Made by a program: the position numbers and the translations under genes. 64,000 nt of DNA from Curvibacter cyanobacteriorum (GTDB lineage: Bacteria > Pseudomonadota > Gammaproteobacteria > Burkholderiales > Burkholderiaceae_C), in contig NZ_JAQSIP010000003.1 in NCBI RefSeq assembly GCF_028649475.1, forward strand, positions 558,001 to 622,000. The letters run 5' to 3'. Positions within the stretch are counted from its first letter, which is position 1, and the number at the start of each line of letters is the position of its first letter. Shown here in pieces: positions 25,974-36,700 of this stretch. The notes beneath the pieces were generated by a model. It was not told the origin of the DNA. It did not search any database and worked only from the letters and a program-made list of their open reading frames with translations.

Positions 25974-26516
25974 ATGGGTTCAATACTCTCGGGACGTCAC
26001 GGCCTCCGGTCCCCCCGGCCGACCAATGAGCAGATCCCCTCCTGGCGCCTGAGCAACAAGGCGCTGTATGGGATCAGCGATGCCCGCCAGGTCATCACTG
26101 CCCGGCTGGAATCGCCTGACCTGGTGGTGCTGTCTGCTGGGCGCCTGGTCCAGCCCGTCGGCCTGGTACACCAACCGCGGCACTTCGGCGGAGCTATGCG
26201 TTGGGCCTTGTGCCCGATCTGCGACCGGAGGTGCGGGGTCATCTACCTGCACCAAGGGCGGTTCGGGTGCAGGCACTGCCACGGGGTGGTAGCGGCCACC
26301 CAGCGCGAGAACCGGCGCAGTCGTCTTTTGAGGCGGGAGGCAGCTATCCGCCGCCGCCTGGGTTGGCCGTTGGGAGTGTTTGACATGAGTCTAGGCAAAC
26401 CCCGGTACATGCGGTGGTCCACTTTTGCTGCGTTGACCGCGGAGCTGCTGGAGGTTACGAGCCAAGCTACCGGCTTGATTGAGGAATGGACGGCCAAGGC
26501 TGAAAAGGTCTTTTGA
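25974..26516 (+). CDS. Zinc-ribbon hypothetical protein
   Basis: 180 residues from ATG 25974; an open frame extends back into the helicase gene but has no likely start there. Two CxxC pairs, CPICDRRC and GCRHCHG, about 20 residues apart suggest a zinc ribbon. A basic region (RENRRSRLLRREAAIRRRLG) follows. The pattern fits a small DNA- or RNA-binding accessory protein. I do not know the family. Confidence 0.6.
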   Translation: MGSILSGRHGLRSPRPTNEQIPSWRLSNKALYGISDARQVITARLESPDLVVLSAGRLVQPVGLVHQPRHFGGAMRWALCPICDRRCGVIYLHQGRFGCRHCHGVVAATQRENRRSRLLRREAAIRRRLGWPLGVFDMSLGKPRYMRWSTFAALTAELLEVTSQATGLIEEWTAKAEKVF

Positions 26517-26603
26517 CGGTTGCTGGTACTAGCCCGAGTGACTGCGGTGCGTGTCAAGGTAGTTGTTGCCTGATTCATGCGCGCCGAGGCGCTTTATCCA
26601 GTG

Positions 26604-26660
26604 TGTCGATTTCCATGTAAACCTGACCCCATGGGGGTCACTTCTGCGTGGAAATCAACA
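26604..26660. mobile_element. Collapsed IS21-like element (two terminal repeats only)
   Basis: TGTCGATTTCCA (26604-26615) and TGGAAATCAACA (26649-26660) are inverted repeats matching at 11 of 12 bases, as in IS21-family ends, with TGACCCC / GGGGTCA just inside. Only about 33 bases separate them, so no transposase remains. It may be a deletion remnant or a tiny non-autonomous element. Confidence 0.5.
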
Positions 26661-26734
26661 CCTGTGGGCACTCGGTCCTATGTGCGCCCATAATAAAACC
26701 CACCACCGACACACGCCTTCCTCATTCTGAATCC

Positions 26735-27796
26735 ATGCCCTCTCCTCTCGGCTCGCACACCAACGAGCATCTCGGCGACGTTCTCCCGCCCTCCACTCAG
26801 CCTCTCACGTCGCTACTGCAAGATTTATGGACCTACTTGCGTGCGCTCGATCCCGTGCTCCGAGCACCTGGCACTGACACCGTGGGTTCCAGTCGGGGCG
26901 ACCGGTTCCAGCTCCAATGGTGGGCGGCCGAGGACGGCCAGCATTTCGCGCTCCAGGCCTTGGACATTCAACACGGGCAGCAGTGGGAAGCGTTTGCGAT
27001 TCCAGCCTCAGTTGGACGCACAGTGGCGGGGGTGCGATCAAACTGGGCCACTGCCCAGGCCATGCCGGCGACCGATGACATTTGGACTGCGGTCTTCATG
27101 TCACGCGTCGGCCCTCTGATCGGGGCATGTCGTCACCCGAGCTTCATTGAGATCGTCTCCACAGCATCAAACCCAGCTGGCATCAACGTCCTGCGCGATG
27201 ACCATGCTCGACTGGACCAGCTGAAAAGCGACCTTGAATATTGGAAAGGCCTGGCAAAGGCCCAGGAAAAGAGCGTGCGCAAAGAAGTGGCGTTGCAGCG
27301 GCGCCAGCCAAGCTCACCCCAAATTCAGGCCCCCGCCGCGTCTGAGCCAACCTTTGAAACGATATGGAAGCTGCGGGACATCGATCGCTGGGCGGCTCAA
27401 AACACGGATCGCATAATCGTCCTGCCCCGGGCGATTTCAGCGACCAAGAACAGCACCTACGACTCTCCAGAAGTGCTGTATCGATCGCTGGAGCTGCTGG
27501 CCAACGAGTACACGCAAATGCGCCAAGGGACCATCGACATGGGCACCTTCAAGGACAGGGCAAGAGAAATTGGGGTGGAGTTGAATCGCTCGGTGGCACC
27601 TGAATCCGCAAGCGCTTACGGCGATCAGTATTTCGTGCGCTGGGCCGGATCAAGGCGCCTCCTCGATCTGCACCTGACCAAAGGGGTGTCCCGAGATCCA
27701 CGGTATTGCCTTCGGATCTACTTTTTTTTCGATGAAACATCAGGCCAAGTGGTGGTCGGCTCAATGCCTGACCACTTGGACACAGCGGGGACCTGA
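26735..27796 (+). CDS. Uncharacterised cargo protein, possible defence gene A
   Basis: 353 residues from ATG 26735; an upstream GTG at 26648 falls inside the IS21-like remnant and is disfavoured. The central region has a short charged coiled coil (DQLKSDLEYWKGLAKAQEKS). The C-terminal 100 residues (RSLELLANEYTQM, then WAGSRRLLDLHLTKGVSRDP and RIYFFFDETSGQVVVGSMP) form a compact, conserved-looking domain. I recall similar C-terminal ends in other uncharacterised island proteins but cannot name the family. Eight bases separate it from the next gene, so the two form a pair. Confidence 0.65.
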   Translation: MPSPLGSHTNEHLGDVLPPSTQPLTSLLQDLWTYLRALDPVLRAPGTDTVGSSRGDRFQLQWWAAEDGQHFALQALDIQHGQQWEAFAIPASVGRTVAGVRSNWATAQAMPATDDIWTAVFMSRVGPLIGACRHPSFIEIVSTASNPAGINVLRDDHARLDQLKSDLEYWKGLAKAQEKSVRKEVALQRRQPSSPQIQAPAASEPTFETIWKLRDIDRWAAQNTDRIIVLPRAISATKNSTYDSPEVLYRSLELLANEYTQMRQGTIDMGTFKDRAREIGVELNRSVAPESASAYGDQYFVRWAGSRRLLDLHLTKGVSRDPRYCLRIYFFFDETSGQVVVGSMPDHLDTAGT

Positions 27797-27804
27797 GGAC
27801 TGAC

Positions 27805-28848
27805 ATGAGCAAGCTCACAAAAGACCAGAAGCGCGCCAAGGCCAAGCGTGAAGAGCAAAAGCGCCAGCGCACAAAGCAGCACACCATCAACGCTCAGGCA
27901 AAGGTCGTGGGTCAGACACTCACAGGGCTGGGTGAATCCATGCGAGGCGGCGTCTCCGCCGAACGGATTGAGGAGCAGATCGTGGCGGTGGCAGGTGGCG
28001 CCAGACCTGACAACCAGATCGACCCTTTCTCGCATCCAGCCTGGCGGGACTTCAAGCCCCGCTTGAGCAACCTGGTGGATATGCTGCGCACGGGCTCCAT
28101 GACACTGGGGAGGCCCGCACCAATGCAGGGGCGTGTCTATCTCATCGACAAGGAACATCGGAGTTTTTCGACGGTCTCCGCCCCGACATGCATGGTTGAG
28201 CTGGCGCGTTGGCCCACCGAAATAGTCCTCAAGAAAATCGCTGAGGAGTTATCGATTGAGCCCGTTGAGGGCATCTATTGCTATGGCCTCCGGCTTGGCC
28301 AGGTCGCGATCCATTTCGCCTTCGTCCACCATGGCGGTGAAAATGGTTTCGTTGAGATCTACTTGGTCACCCCTACAAGCTGGCACTACCTGATCCCAGA
28401 CAAGTTTTACCTCTATCTTGAGCCGATGATTGAGTTCACTAGGAACCAGACAGCAGAAATGTTCGGCCTGCGCGAGCCAGAGCAAAAGATGAGGTTTCAC
28501 CTGAAGGCCTCCCCTGAGGCCATCAAGATGGAGGCGGAACTAGGTGAGGGCCATAGGCGCAAGACCTTGATTTCGATGCTTCAAGACTCAATGGAGGAGT
28601 GTGACTTGATTCTGGAATGCGCGCACAACCATCACCGAAACCATGGAAACAAGACCTACGACAACGGGTTTGAGGATGGTTATGCAGAGCGCAAAGGCGA
28701 ACTCAAGGAAACACAGGAGGCCTTGTCTGCCCTGAGGATGGAACTGCAGACGGCCAAGGCCAAGCTAGCAGCCCAACCATCCTCAAAGGTCAGCAAGCCT
28801 GCTCAACTCCTACATGAGCGCATGGCCCATCTGCTGGCGCGGTCATAG
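27805..28848 (+). CDS. Uncharacterised cargo protein, possible defence gene B
   Basis: 347 residues. The N-terminal 35 residues are strongly basic (KLTKDQKRAKAKREEQKRQR), suggesting nucleic-acid binding. The middle has mixed alpha/beta character (VYLIDKEHRSFSTVSAP, YCYGLRLGQVAIHFAFVHHG). The C-terminus is a coiled coil (AERKGELKETQEALSALRME). No known domain is recognised. It follows gene A by eight bases in the same direction and lies between the replication module and the restriction operon. Confidence 0.65.
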   Translation: MSKLTKDQKRAKAKREEQKRQRTKQHTINAQAKVVGQTLTGLGESMRGGVSAERIEEQIVAVAGGARPDNQIDPFSHPAWRDFKPRLSNLVDMLRTGSMTLGRPAPMQGRVYLIDKEHRSFSTVSAPTCMVELARWPTEIVLKKIAEELSIEPVEGIYCYGLRLGQVAIHFAFVHHGGENGFVEIYLVTPTSWHYLIPDKFYLYLEPMIEFTRNQTAEMFGLREPEQKMRFHLKASPEAIKMEAELGEGHRRKTLISMLQDSMEECDLILECAHNHHRNHGNKTYDNGFEDGYAERKGELKETQEALSALRMELQTAKAKLAAQPSSKVSKPAQLLHERMAHLLARS

Positions 28849-29578
28849 GCGTGAGCGGTGGCTAGGCCGTCCTCATTGCAAGACGCGAATGGTGGTGTCC
28901 GAACCCAAACTCAATTTTTGTAATGAAGGCGTCGAGGGAGACTAAAAAACGAAATTCGCAGTTCTGAGTTTGGCCGTCATATTGGTCGCTTGTGAAGCGG
29001 AAAAGTTCCTATGAAAATTGGGTTCTCCGCGATCCTTCCTTGCATGCTTCAATACCATCTCCAGCCTCAGCTAGATATAGGTCATGCTGTCCCGGAACTT
29101 CTTTATGCTCAGCCTGGTGGTATGGAGCCATAACCTTCTGAAACCGACCAAACCCATGTCAGAACACCTGAAGATGCGGTATCCCGAGGACCCGCAAAAG
29201 CGGGGAGTCTGCGTTGGAGATAACGTTCTGGGGGATGTTCCCCGAGATGTACCTGACGCTCAAGAAATCCGAGAACTATGTGCCGGCGTCTGTATCCGGG
29301 GCCAATGGTTCGCGCTTTGATCCGGGCTCACTGACAATGAAAAGAAAGCCTTCGGGCACCTCCACGGACCCGGCTTAGAAGGCTTGCGTTGCTTTTGTGG
29401 GTGAGGGGGCATCGACCCGTCGATTGCATGATTTCAGACCCAAGGGGCGCGCCGTCGCCCAACAGATGGTGTTCGTGCCGAGTGAGGCAAAATTTTCTGT
29501 TAAAACTCTGGCAGGGAGGAGACGGAGTGGTTTCGTTTTTAGTGATTCTGCTTTTGAGCAGTGGCTCCTCCAGAGTGA
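28849..29578. other. 730-bp gap, no gene recognised
   Basis: Short frames occur here (for example 29084-29320) but none has a convincing start signal, length or family match. Base use differs from the genes on both sides. It may hold decayed DNA and the promoter for the downstream operon. Confidence 0.5.
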
Positions 29579-29815
29579 ATGGCTTCGCCAAAGACAACAG
29601 ATAAATCCGCAAATTTCATGCTCCCGTTCGCCCCTGGCTCCCGCGCTGTGATCCGTGACGAAGAATGGGTCATCCGCTGCATCGATCCCTCCTCCGACGG
29701 TGGCTGGCTGCTCATCTGTGATGACATTTCGGACCTGGTGCGGGACCATGGGCTTCTCCCTTGGCCGCCGTTGATGGTTCTCACCAATAGCAGTGACGGT
29801 GCCATGGTCGGAGCG
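29579..29815 (+). pseudogene. Truncated N-terminus of an SNF2-type defence helicase
   Basis: The first about 60 codons (LPFAPGSRAVIRDEEWVIRC, then GGWLLICDDISDLVRDH) resemble the start of large SNF2/DEAH helicases found in defence islands such as DISARM-like loci. After about residue 60 the likeness ends and the frame runs into the hsdM start in another frame. It looks like the stump of a gene replaced by the restriction operon. The family call is from memory of the motif and is tentative. Confidence 0.4.
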
Positions 29816-29876
29816 AGTTCAACTCAGCCCTTCTGTGCTCTGTGCCGGGTGGGTCATCCAACCAATTCCCGCTTTA

Positions 29877-31427
29877 ATGCTAGACGACATCAAAAAAACC
29901 CTCTGGGCCACCGCCGACAAGCTACGCGCCAATATGGACGCCGCCGAATACAAGCACCTGGTGCTCGGCCTCATCTTCGTCAAGTACATCTCTGACACCT
30001 TCGCCGCCCGCCGTGCCGAGCTGACGGCCCGCCTCACCAACCCCGACGACGAGTATTACTACGGCGATGCCGACCCCGCCGACATTGAAGCCGAGCTGGA
30101 AGACCGGGACTATTACAAAGAGGTCAACGTTTTCTGGGTGCCAGAAGGCGCGCGGTGGGAATCGCTGCGCAATGCCGCCAAGCAGCCCGACATCGGCAAA
30201 CGCATTGATGACGCACTCACCCTGATCGAGGCCGAGAACCCCAAGCTCAAAGGCATCCTCGACAAACGCTACGCCCGTGCGCAGTTGCCCGATGGCAAGT
30301 TGGGCGAGTTGGTTGATCTGGTCTCCACCATCGGCTTTGGCGACGACCCCGCCGTAGCCCGCGACGTGCTGGGCCAGGTGTACGAATACTTTCTGGGCAT
30401 GTTCGCCAGTGCCGAGGGCAAGCGGGGCGGGCAGTTCTACACGCCTGCCAGCATCGTCAAAACCCTGGTCGCCATCCTGGCCCCGCACGAAGGCAAGGTG
30501 TACGACCCCTGCTGCGGCTCAGGCGGCATGTTTGTGCAGTCTGAGAAGTTCATCGAAGCCCACGGCGGCAAGCTGGGCGATGTGAGCATCTACGGCCAAG
30601 AAGCCAACCCCACCACCTGGCGCCTGGCCGCCATGAACCTGGCCATTCGCGGCATCGACTACAACCTGGGCCGCGAGCCTGCCGACACCTTCACCCGCAA
30701 CCAGCACCCCGACCTGCGGGCCGACTACATCCTGGCCAACCCTCCGTTCAACATCTCTGACTGGTGGCACGGCAGCCTGGAAGGCGACCCGCGCTGGGAA
30801 TATGGCGACCCACCCCACGGCAACGCCAACTACGCCTGGTTGCAGCACATGCTGCACCACTTGAAGCCCACGGGCCGCGCAGGCATCGTGCTGGCCAATG
30901 GCTCCATGAGTTCCAGCCAGAACAACGAAGGCGTGATCCGCGCCGCCATGGTCGATGCCGATGTGGTGGAAGTCATGGTGGCTCTACCCGGCCAGTTGTT
31001 CTTCAACACCCAAATCCCTGCCTGCCTGTGGTTTTTGGCCAAGCAGAAAACGCGCAAGGGCGAAGTGCTGTTCATCGACGCCCGCAAACAAGGCCGCATG
31101 ATCAGCCGCGTGCAGGCAGAGTTGACCGACGACACCATCGCCCGCATCGAAGCCGTGGTAGCCGCCTGGCGCGGCGATCCAGGCGCAGGCAGCTATGAAG
31201 ACGTGAAAGGCTTTTGCCGCAGCGTGCCCCTGGCCGAGATTGCCCAGCACGGCCATGTGCTCACCCCCGGCCGCTATGTGGGTGCGGAAGAAGTGGAAGA
31301 CGACGACGAAGCCTTCGCCGACAAGATGCAGAAGCTCACCGAGAAGCTGGGCGAGCAGATGGCCAAGGGTGCCGAGCTGGATGCGGTGATCCGGGCGAAG
31401 CTGGGGGGGCTGGGGTATGAGTTCTGA
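29877..31427 (+). CDS. hsdM: Type I restriction-modification DNA methyltransferase subunit
   Basis: 516 residues. An N-terminal helical domain ([20 protein letters not shown]) precedes the N6-adenine methylase domain, with the AdoMet motif [10 protein letters not shown] at about residue 210 and the catalytic NPPF at about 288 in [15 protein letters not shown]. It methylates adenine in the bipartite site set by HsdS and forms the M2S core. ATG 29877 was preferred to upstream starts because the conserved domain begins there. Its stop overlaps hsdS by 11 bases. Confidence 0.95.
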   Translation: MLDDIKKTLWATADKLRANMDAAEYKHLVLGLIFVKYISDTFAARRAELTARLTNPDDEYYYGDADPADIEAELEDRDYYKEVNVFWVPEGARWESLRNAAKQPDIGKRIDDALTLIEAENPKLKGILDKRYARAQLPDGKLGELVDLVSTIGFGDDPAVARDVLGQVYEYFLGMFASAEGKRGGQFYTPASIVKTLVAILAPHEGKVYDPCCGSGGMFVQSEKFIEAHGGKLGDVSIYGQEANPTTWRLAAMNLAIRGIDYNLGREPADTFTRNQHPDLRADYILANPPFNISDWWHGSLEGDPRWEYGDPPHGNANYAWLQHMLHHLKPTGRAGIVLANGSMSSSQNNEGVIRAAMVDADVVEVMVALPGQLFFNTQIPACLWFLAKQKTRKGEVLFIDARKQGRMISRVQAELTDDTIARIEAVVAAWRGDPGAGSYEDVKGFCRSVPLAEIAQHGHVLTPGRYVGAEEVEDDDEAFADKMQKLTEKLGEQMAKGAELDAVIRAKLGGLGYEF

Positions 31428-32670
31428 GTGGCCTGTTTTACCGCTTGAAGACTGCTTAGATGCGCTGATTGACTATCGCGGCAAGACACCTGAGAAAACG
31501 GATTCAGGAGTGCCGTTGATCACAGCAAAGATCATTAAGTCTGGGCGAATAGAAACGCCCACCGAGTTCATCGCCGTCGATAACTACGACGCTTGGATGC
31601 GACGCGGACTGCCCGAAGCCGGTGATGTAGTTCTCACTGTGGAGGCGCCACTTGGTGAGGTGGCGCAGCTCGGACCGGAGAAAGTCGCGCTTGCTCAACG
31701 TGTGGTGACGCTAAGAGGGAAAGCAGGATTTCTGGACAGTACCTATCTGCTTTATCTCCTCCAATCCGAGGATGTGCAAGACCAGTTGAAGTCCAGAGCG
31801 ACCGGTACAACTGTGCTTGGCATCAAGCAAAGTGAACTTCGGAAGGTTCCAATCAAAGTACCGCCGATACCAGCTCAGCTTGAAGCGGCATCCGTTTTGA
31901 AGGCTCTCGACGACCGCATCAACCTCCTGCGCGAAACCAACGCCACCCTCGAAGACATCGCCCAGGCCCTGTTCAAGTCCTGGTTCGTCGATTTCGACCC
32001 CGTGCGCGCTAAGATGGTGGGCCGTACGCCCGAAGGCATGGACGAGGCCACCGCAGCGCTGTTTCCCGATGGGTTTGAAACGTCGGAGTTGGGGGAGGTG
32101 CCGAGGAGATGGCGGGTAGGTCGGCTTGATGACCTTTTAGTGCTGCAGCGTGGCTTTGATCTCCCTGCTCAGGATCGAACGCCGGGTACCTATCCAATCA
32201 TCGCGGCCAGCGGGCCTGCAGGCACCCACACAGAGGCAATGGTGAGCGGGCCGGGCGTGGTTACTGGGCGATCAGGTGTGCTTGGCCGTGTCTTCTTGTG
32301 TCTCGACAACTTCTGGCCCTTGAACACCACGCTCTGGGTCAAAGAATTCAAAGCTGCAAGCGCCTGCTATGCGTATGAGGTTCTTCGACTTCTAGATTTC
32401 AAGTCATTTAACGCGGGGTCCGCCGTACCAACGTTGAACCGTAACCATATTCATGGATTGCCATACCTGATTCCGACACGAGAGTGCATTCAGGCGTATG
32501 AATCTGTTGCTATGCCGTTGCATCAACGCGTCAAGCAAAACGAGCTTCAAGCCCAAACCCTCTCCACCCTCCGCGACACGTTACTCCCCCGCCTGATCTC
32601 CGGCCAGTTGTGCCTGCCCGAAGCCCAGGCCTCCACCGAGGCCGCTTTGGGCGGTGCGCTGCTGGCATGA
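31417..32670 (+). CDS. hsdS: Type I restriction specificity subunit
   Basis: 417 residues with two target-recognition domains (about 1-150 and 210-370), each followed by a helical spacer ([20 protein letters not shown] and [20 protein letters not shown]). The spacer set [20 protein letters not shown] is typical of this class. It sets the bipartite DNA target, which cannot be predicted from sequence. It starts inside hsdM and ends with a four-base overlap with the next gene. The second recognition domain has lower GC than the spacers, consistent with domain exchange. Confidence 0.94.
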   Translation: MSSEWPVLPLEDCLDALIDYRGKTPEKTDSGVPLITAKIIKSGRIETPTEFIAVDNYDAWMRRGLPEAGDVVLTVEAPLGEVAQLGPEKVALAQRVVTLRGKAGFLDSTYLLYLLQSEDVQDQLKSRATGTTVLGIKQSELRKVPIKVPPIPAQLEAASVLKALDDRINLLRETNATLEDIAQALFKSWFVDFDPVRAKMVGRTPEGMDEATAALFPDGFETSELGEVPRRWRVGRLDDLLVLQRGFDLPAQDRTPGTYPIIAASGPAGTHTEAMVSGPGVVTGRSGVLGRVFLCLDNFWPLNTTLWVKEFKAASACYAYEVLRLLDFKSFNAGSAVPTLNRNHIHGLPYLIPTRECIQAYESVAMPLHQRVKQNELQAQTLSTLRDTLLPRLISGQLCLPEAQASTEAALGGALLA

Positions 32671-33500
32671 CAGAACTGATCGCAGCCACTGGGTCCCCAT
32701 CGTGGGATATGTCGCGCACCCGCGAAATGGTGCGTGCACGGTGGGGCGATAAGGCGTTAGAGGCCTTGCGCCCCGTACTCCGTGCAGTCACCACCCGGCT
32801 TATCCATGCGCGCATCCATTTTCAGGATTACCAGCGGTTGGTGAGTGAGCATCTGCGCCAGCCCTTGGAAGCGGGCACGCCTTGGTGGGAGCTGATGTGG
32901 GTAGATGAAGAGAAGGGCATTGGTGCCAGCAACTACTTCTTCATAGCTGCAGAGGGCTACGTGTATGCGGGCGTGCAAGCTCAGCATGCGATTGCAGACA
33001 ACCTGGCACATGTCCTGTACTACAGCTTAGGGTGGAATGTGGACCAACGAATCCCCCTGGGCAAGGTGTCGCTGGGCACGGTATGCGCCCAATTGGCGCG
33101 AGAGACGACAAATTCGCCAGAGCTTGCCCCAATCCAGCAGGCCCTAGATGCGTTGAGCACGGCCCCTGCTTACCAAGCGCTCGCCGACGTGACGAACCAC
33201 ATCAAGCACCATGGCGGCCTGCCTGTACGGGTGGGATGGGGTACGTCTGAGCAAACGCCGTTTGAGGTGCTACTGAGCGCTTTTTCACGCAAGCAACAAA
33301 CACAACCGCCACGGGAGATTGCTGCGTTTCTGGAAGAGACCTACGACGCTATGAGCCGTGCGGTGGTGACTACGGGACTGGCTTTGAATGAATGGCTAGA
33401 GAGCAGCGTTGCACCAGCCCCGCCGGACAACAGCCTCCACCAGGATTCGACGCCGGGCGGGCAAGAGTTGCATCCAACTGACCAACCAGCGCGGGTGTGA
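32667..33500 (+). CDS. Uncharacterised protein in the hsd-mcr operon
   Basis: 277 residues from an ATG that overlaps the hsdS stop by four bases, so it is translated with the restriction operon. The sequence is mostly helical. The block LADVTNHIKHHGGLPVRVGW near residue 175 has an NxxKH pattern like that seen in some HEPN-type helical proteins, but the RxxxxxH ribonuclease motif is not clear. The C-terminal 35 residues are Pro-rich and low in complexity. Immunity, toxin or an accessory role for McrB are possible. A different frame just after its stop reads YYINDALFAELMK, hinting that the 3' end may be shifted. Confidence 0.6.
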   Translation: MTELIAATGSPSWDMSRTREMVRARWGDKALEALRPVLRAVTTRLIHARIHFQDYQRLVSEHLRQPLEAGTPWWELMWVDEEKGIGASNYFFIAAEGYVYAGVQAQHAIADNLAHVLYYSLGWNVDQRIPLGKVSLGTVCAQLARETTNSPELAPIQQALDALSTAPAYQALADVTNHIKHHGGLPVRVGWGTSEQTPFEVLLSAFSRKQQTQPPREIAAFLEETYDAMSRAVVTTGLALNEWLESSVAPAPPDNSLHQDSTPGGQELHPTDQPARV

Positions 33501-33757
33501 GATGTACTACATCAATGACGCGCTGTTTGCTGAACTGATGAAATGACGATGGCATCGACACATCTCCAGAATGCGTCGATTTTCGATTGCAAAATAAATA
33601 TGTTTGAGATTCGTGTCGATGGAGTGAACAACATCACCCGCTGCAAAATCGCTCCTTTTTTTATAGCTATTAGCGCTTATCCACCAATCTATAGAGGCGC
33701 TTTGGGCTTAAAAAGTATGCCTCCACGGCCGACACAACGCTCAGGGAGGCTGGGTTG

Positions 33758-36700
33758 ATGACTGTGCAACACAATGCCGCATTTGACCGCTTGGTGGCCG
33801 AGCTGCAGAGTCTGGGGGCCGCAGCCCAGCAGTCGCCCACGCAGGACGCAGACTACCAGCGCTTCGTGCAGCGCTTTCCGGCAGCGAAGCTGATCGATTT
33901 GTCGATGGATGGCTACTGCGTAGGCAAGGGAGACGGTGCGTCTTTTTGTTGGTGGCTTGAGCAGGGGCTGAAGGCCGTGCTGGGGAGCTACTCTCCCGGA
34001 ACTTCTCGCGGACATATCTTGTATTTCGCCAAGGACGGCACCGTATACAAGCCCCGCAAGTTGGCCGACTTGAACGACGCTGAGGCGCTGCGCTACACGC
34101 TGAAAGTGCACGCAGCAATTGCTAGCGCCGACCCCACACAAGACCTGCGCTGGGTGGATGACGATGCGCAGATCTACCAGCGCGCAGGGGTAGCGCCACG
34201 CGTGACCATGGGCGAGGGACGCAAGCTGCGCCTGCTGGCAGCGTATTTGCCTGATGCCGTGTTGCCAATCAGTTCGTCGGACCATCTGGCGCACTTTCTG
34301 CGCGTGCTGGGCTGCCCTGTGGCGGACATTCCCCCGGCACATCAGCCGGTGGCGCGCATGCTCAAGCTCATAGCGTACTTCGAGGCAGCGCGAGAGGTGT
34401 GCCCCGGCATTACGCCCCCGGGGTTTATGAAGGCCTTGTACGCCCCCACACTAGGCTTGGCGCCCCCACGCGATGTGGATGAGGTGCTGAAACGCTTTGC
34501 GGCCGTGCCTCAACTGGCTGATCGACTGCAGGCGGCCGGGCAGACCGAGGCTTTTTGTCAACTGGTGTCGGCGCTGCGCGAATCAGATCTGGACTGGTGG
34601 GTGACCCAGAACCACACCATCCACGCTGGCCGCAGCGATGACCCGAAGGTGTGGACGGCCACCAAGGTGCTGGTGATGGAGTGCACGCCGCAGGGGGTGC
34701 GCGCAAGGTTGCACCAGCCCGCTGTAGTGCCCACCAGTGCTGTCGATGACACGCTGGCAACTAGCCCCACGCCACCTGCAGCGGATGGCTCTGCGGGTAT
34801 TGCTGATGGTGCCATCCCTTGGCAACTACTGGACGCCGATGTAGCTGCACGGCTGGCTGACGGAGCGGCAGCCGACCCGCGCGTGCCCGCGCTGCAAAGC
34901 CGCGAGGCCTGCTGGCCGGATGACTACGACGGCTCGGAAACAACGCTGAGCGTGGTGCTGTCGCAAGGCGCTATTCGCCATGGATATATCAAGGTACCCA
35001 AACTGCAGGCGCTATTTGCACCCGAGTGCATTGCGCCCGACGAGAAAGCCACGCCGCAGCGCAAATTCACACTGGCGTTGCCCAATGGCGAGTCCATCCA
35101 AACATGGGTGCTGGCCAATCGTCACCGGCTGCGGGAGCGTTTCGGCGGCATGTTCGGCAGTGCGCAGTTGAAAGCAGGGGATCGGGCCGTAATCCACAAA
35201 GAGTCAGACGGCGACTACCGCCTTAGTTTTCAACGCCAAGACAGCACCACCACGAGCGCATCATCGGCAGCCATCACCGCTGTGCCAATCGAACCTCTTT
35301 CTCCGAAAGACCGCCCCATGAACGAGCCTTTGAACCAGATTCTGTATGGCCCTCCAGGCACGGGCAAGACCTACGCCACGATCGATGCGGCGCTAAAGAT
35401 TTTGGACAGGCCGTTTTGGGAGCAGAACCAAAGCCCGGAAAAGCGCAAGGTGCTGAAAGACCGTTTTGATGCGCTGGTCAAAGAGCACCGTGTACGGTTT
35501 GTGACCTTTCACCAGAGCTTCAGTTATGAGGATTTTGTTGAAGGGATTCGCGCAACGGTGCCATTGGACGATGACGAAGCCGTCACGGCCGTGCACTACG
35601 AGGTGCAGCCCGGCGTTTTCCTGCAGACGTGCCGAGACGCCAAGCGCGACCGGCAATTGGACGACAGCCTGGGAGTACGCGAGGGAGCAAAGGTTTGGAA
35701 GCTGTCCATCGAAGAGGCCAGCGGCGCTGGTGAGACACGCCAATACTGTTTGACGCACGGTGAGGCCCGCATCGGATGGGACGTGGCAGGTGACCTCAAC
35801 GACACTGATCTCAATGATCCTGCCTTGAAGCTGGGCACCAACGAAAAGCACTCTCTCACGGATTTCGGCAAGAACATCACGCCTGGTGACGTGGTTGTTT
35901 GCCTTGCGACCAAAACGACCATCAGTGCCGTGGGGGTAGTAACCGGCGACTACGAATACAACCCTCAAGTGCCTGCCGGAGTTCGCTCAGACTACGTGCA
36001 CAAGCTGCCAGTGAAGTGGCTGGCCACCGGGCTGGACTTCAACATTCTGGAGCTGAACCGAGGGGTGCAACTCACTCTCAAGGCGGTGTACCACCTGTGG
36101 CGCATCCAGTGGCCGGACTTGTTGGCCGCATTGCGACACCAGGGCATCACCTTTCAAACGACTGCTACGCCATCCAACGCGGCGGCAGAGCCCTATGTCC
36201 TCATCATCGACGAGATCAACCGGGGCAACATCGCCCGCATCTTCGGCGAGCTGATCACGCTTATCGAGCCCTCCAAGCGCGCGGGAGCCGATGAGGCACT
36301 GGAGGTGGTGTTGCCGTACTCCAAAACGCCCTTCAGCGTCCCGCCTAACGTGTACCTGATTGGCACCATGAACACGGCCGACCGTTCGTTGACAGGGCTG
36401 GATGTGGCGCTGCGGCGGCGCTTTGTGTTTCAAGAGATGCCGCCGCGCCCGGATCTGCTGGACGATGTGACGGTGCCTGGTGTGGATGACGTCACTGTCG
36501 GTCAAATGCTACGCACGATGAACCAGCGCATTGAAGCGCTGCTGGACCGGGACCACTGCCTGGGGCACGCGTACTTCATGCCGCTGCGCACAACAGCAAC
36601 GCTGGCGCAGTTGGGCAGCATCTTTCGCAACCAGGTGCTGCCTCTGCTGCAGGAGTACTTCTTTGACGACTGGCAGCGGATTCAGTGGGTGTTGAATGAC

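Noticed and set aside
26648-26734. GTG 26648 as the start of cargo gene A
   Set aside because: The start lies within the right arm of the IS21-like remnant and the added residues look non-coding; ATG 26735 is simpler.
29084-29320. A 78-residue frame in the gap before hsdM
   Set aside because: Poor start context, no recognisable motif, codon use unlike neighbours.
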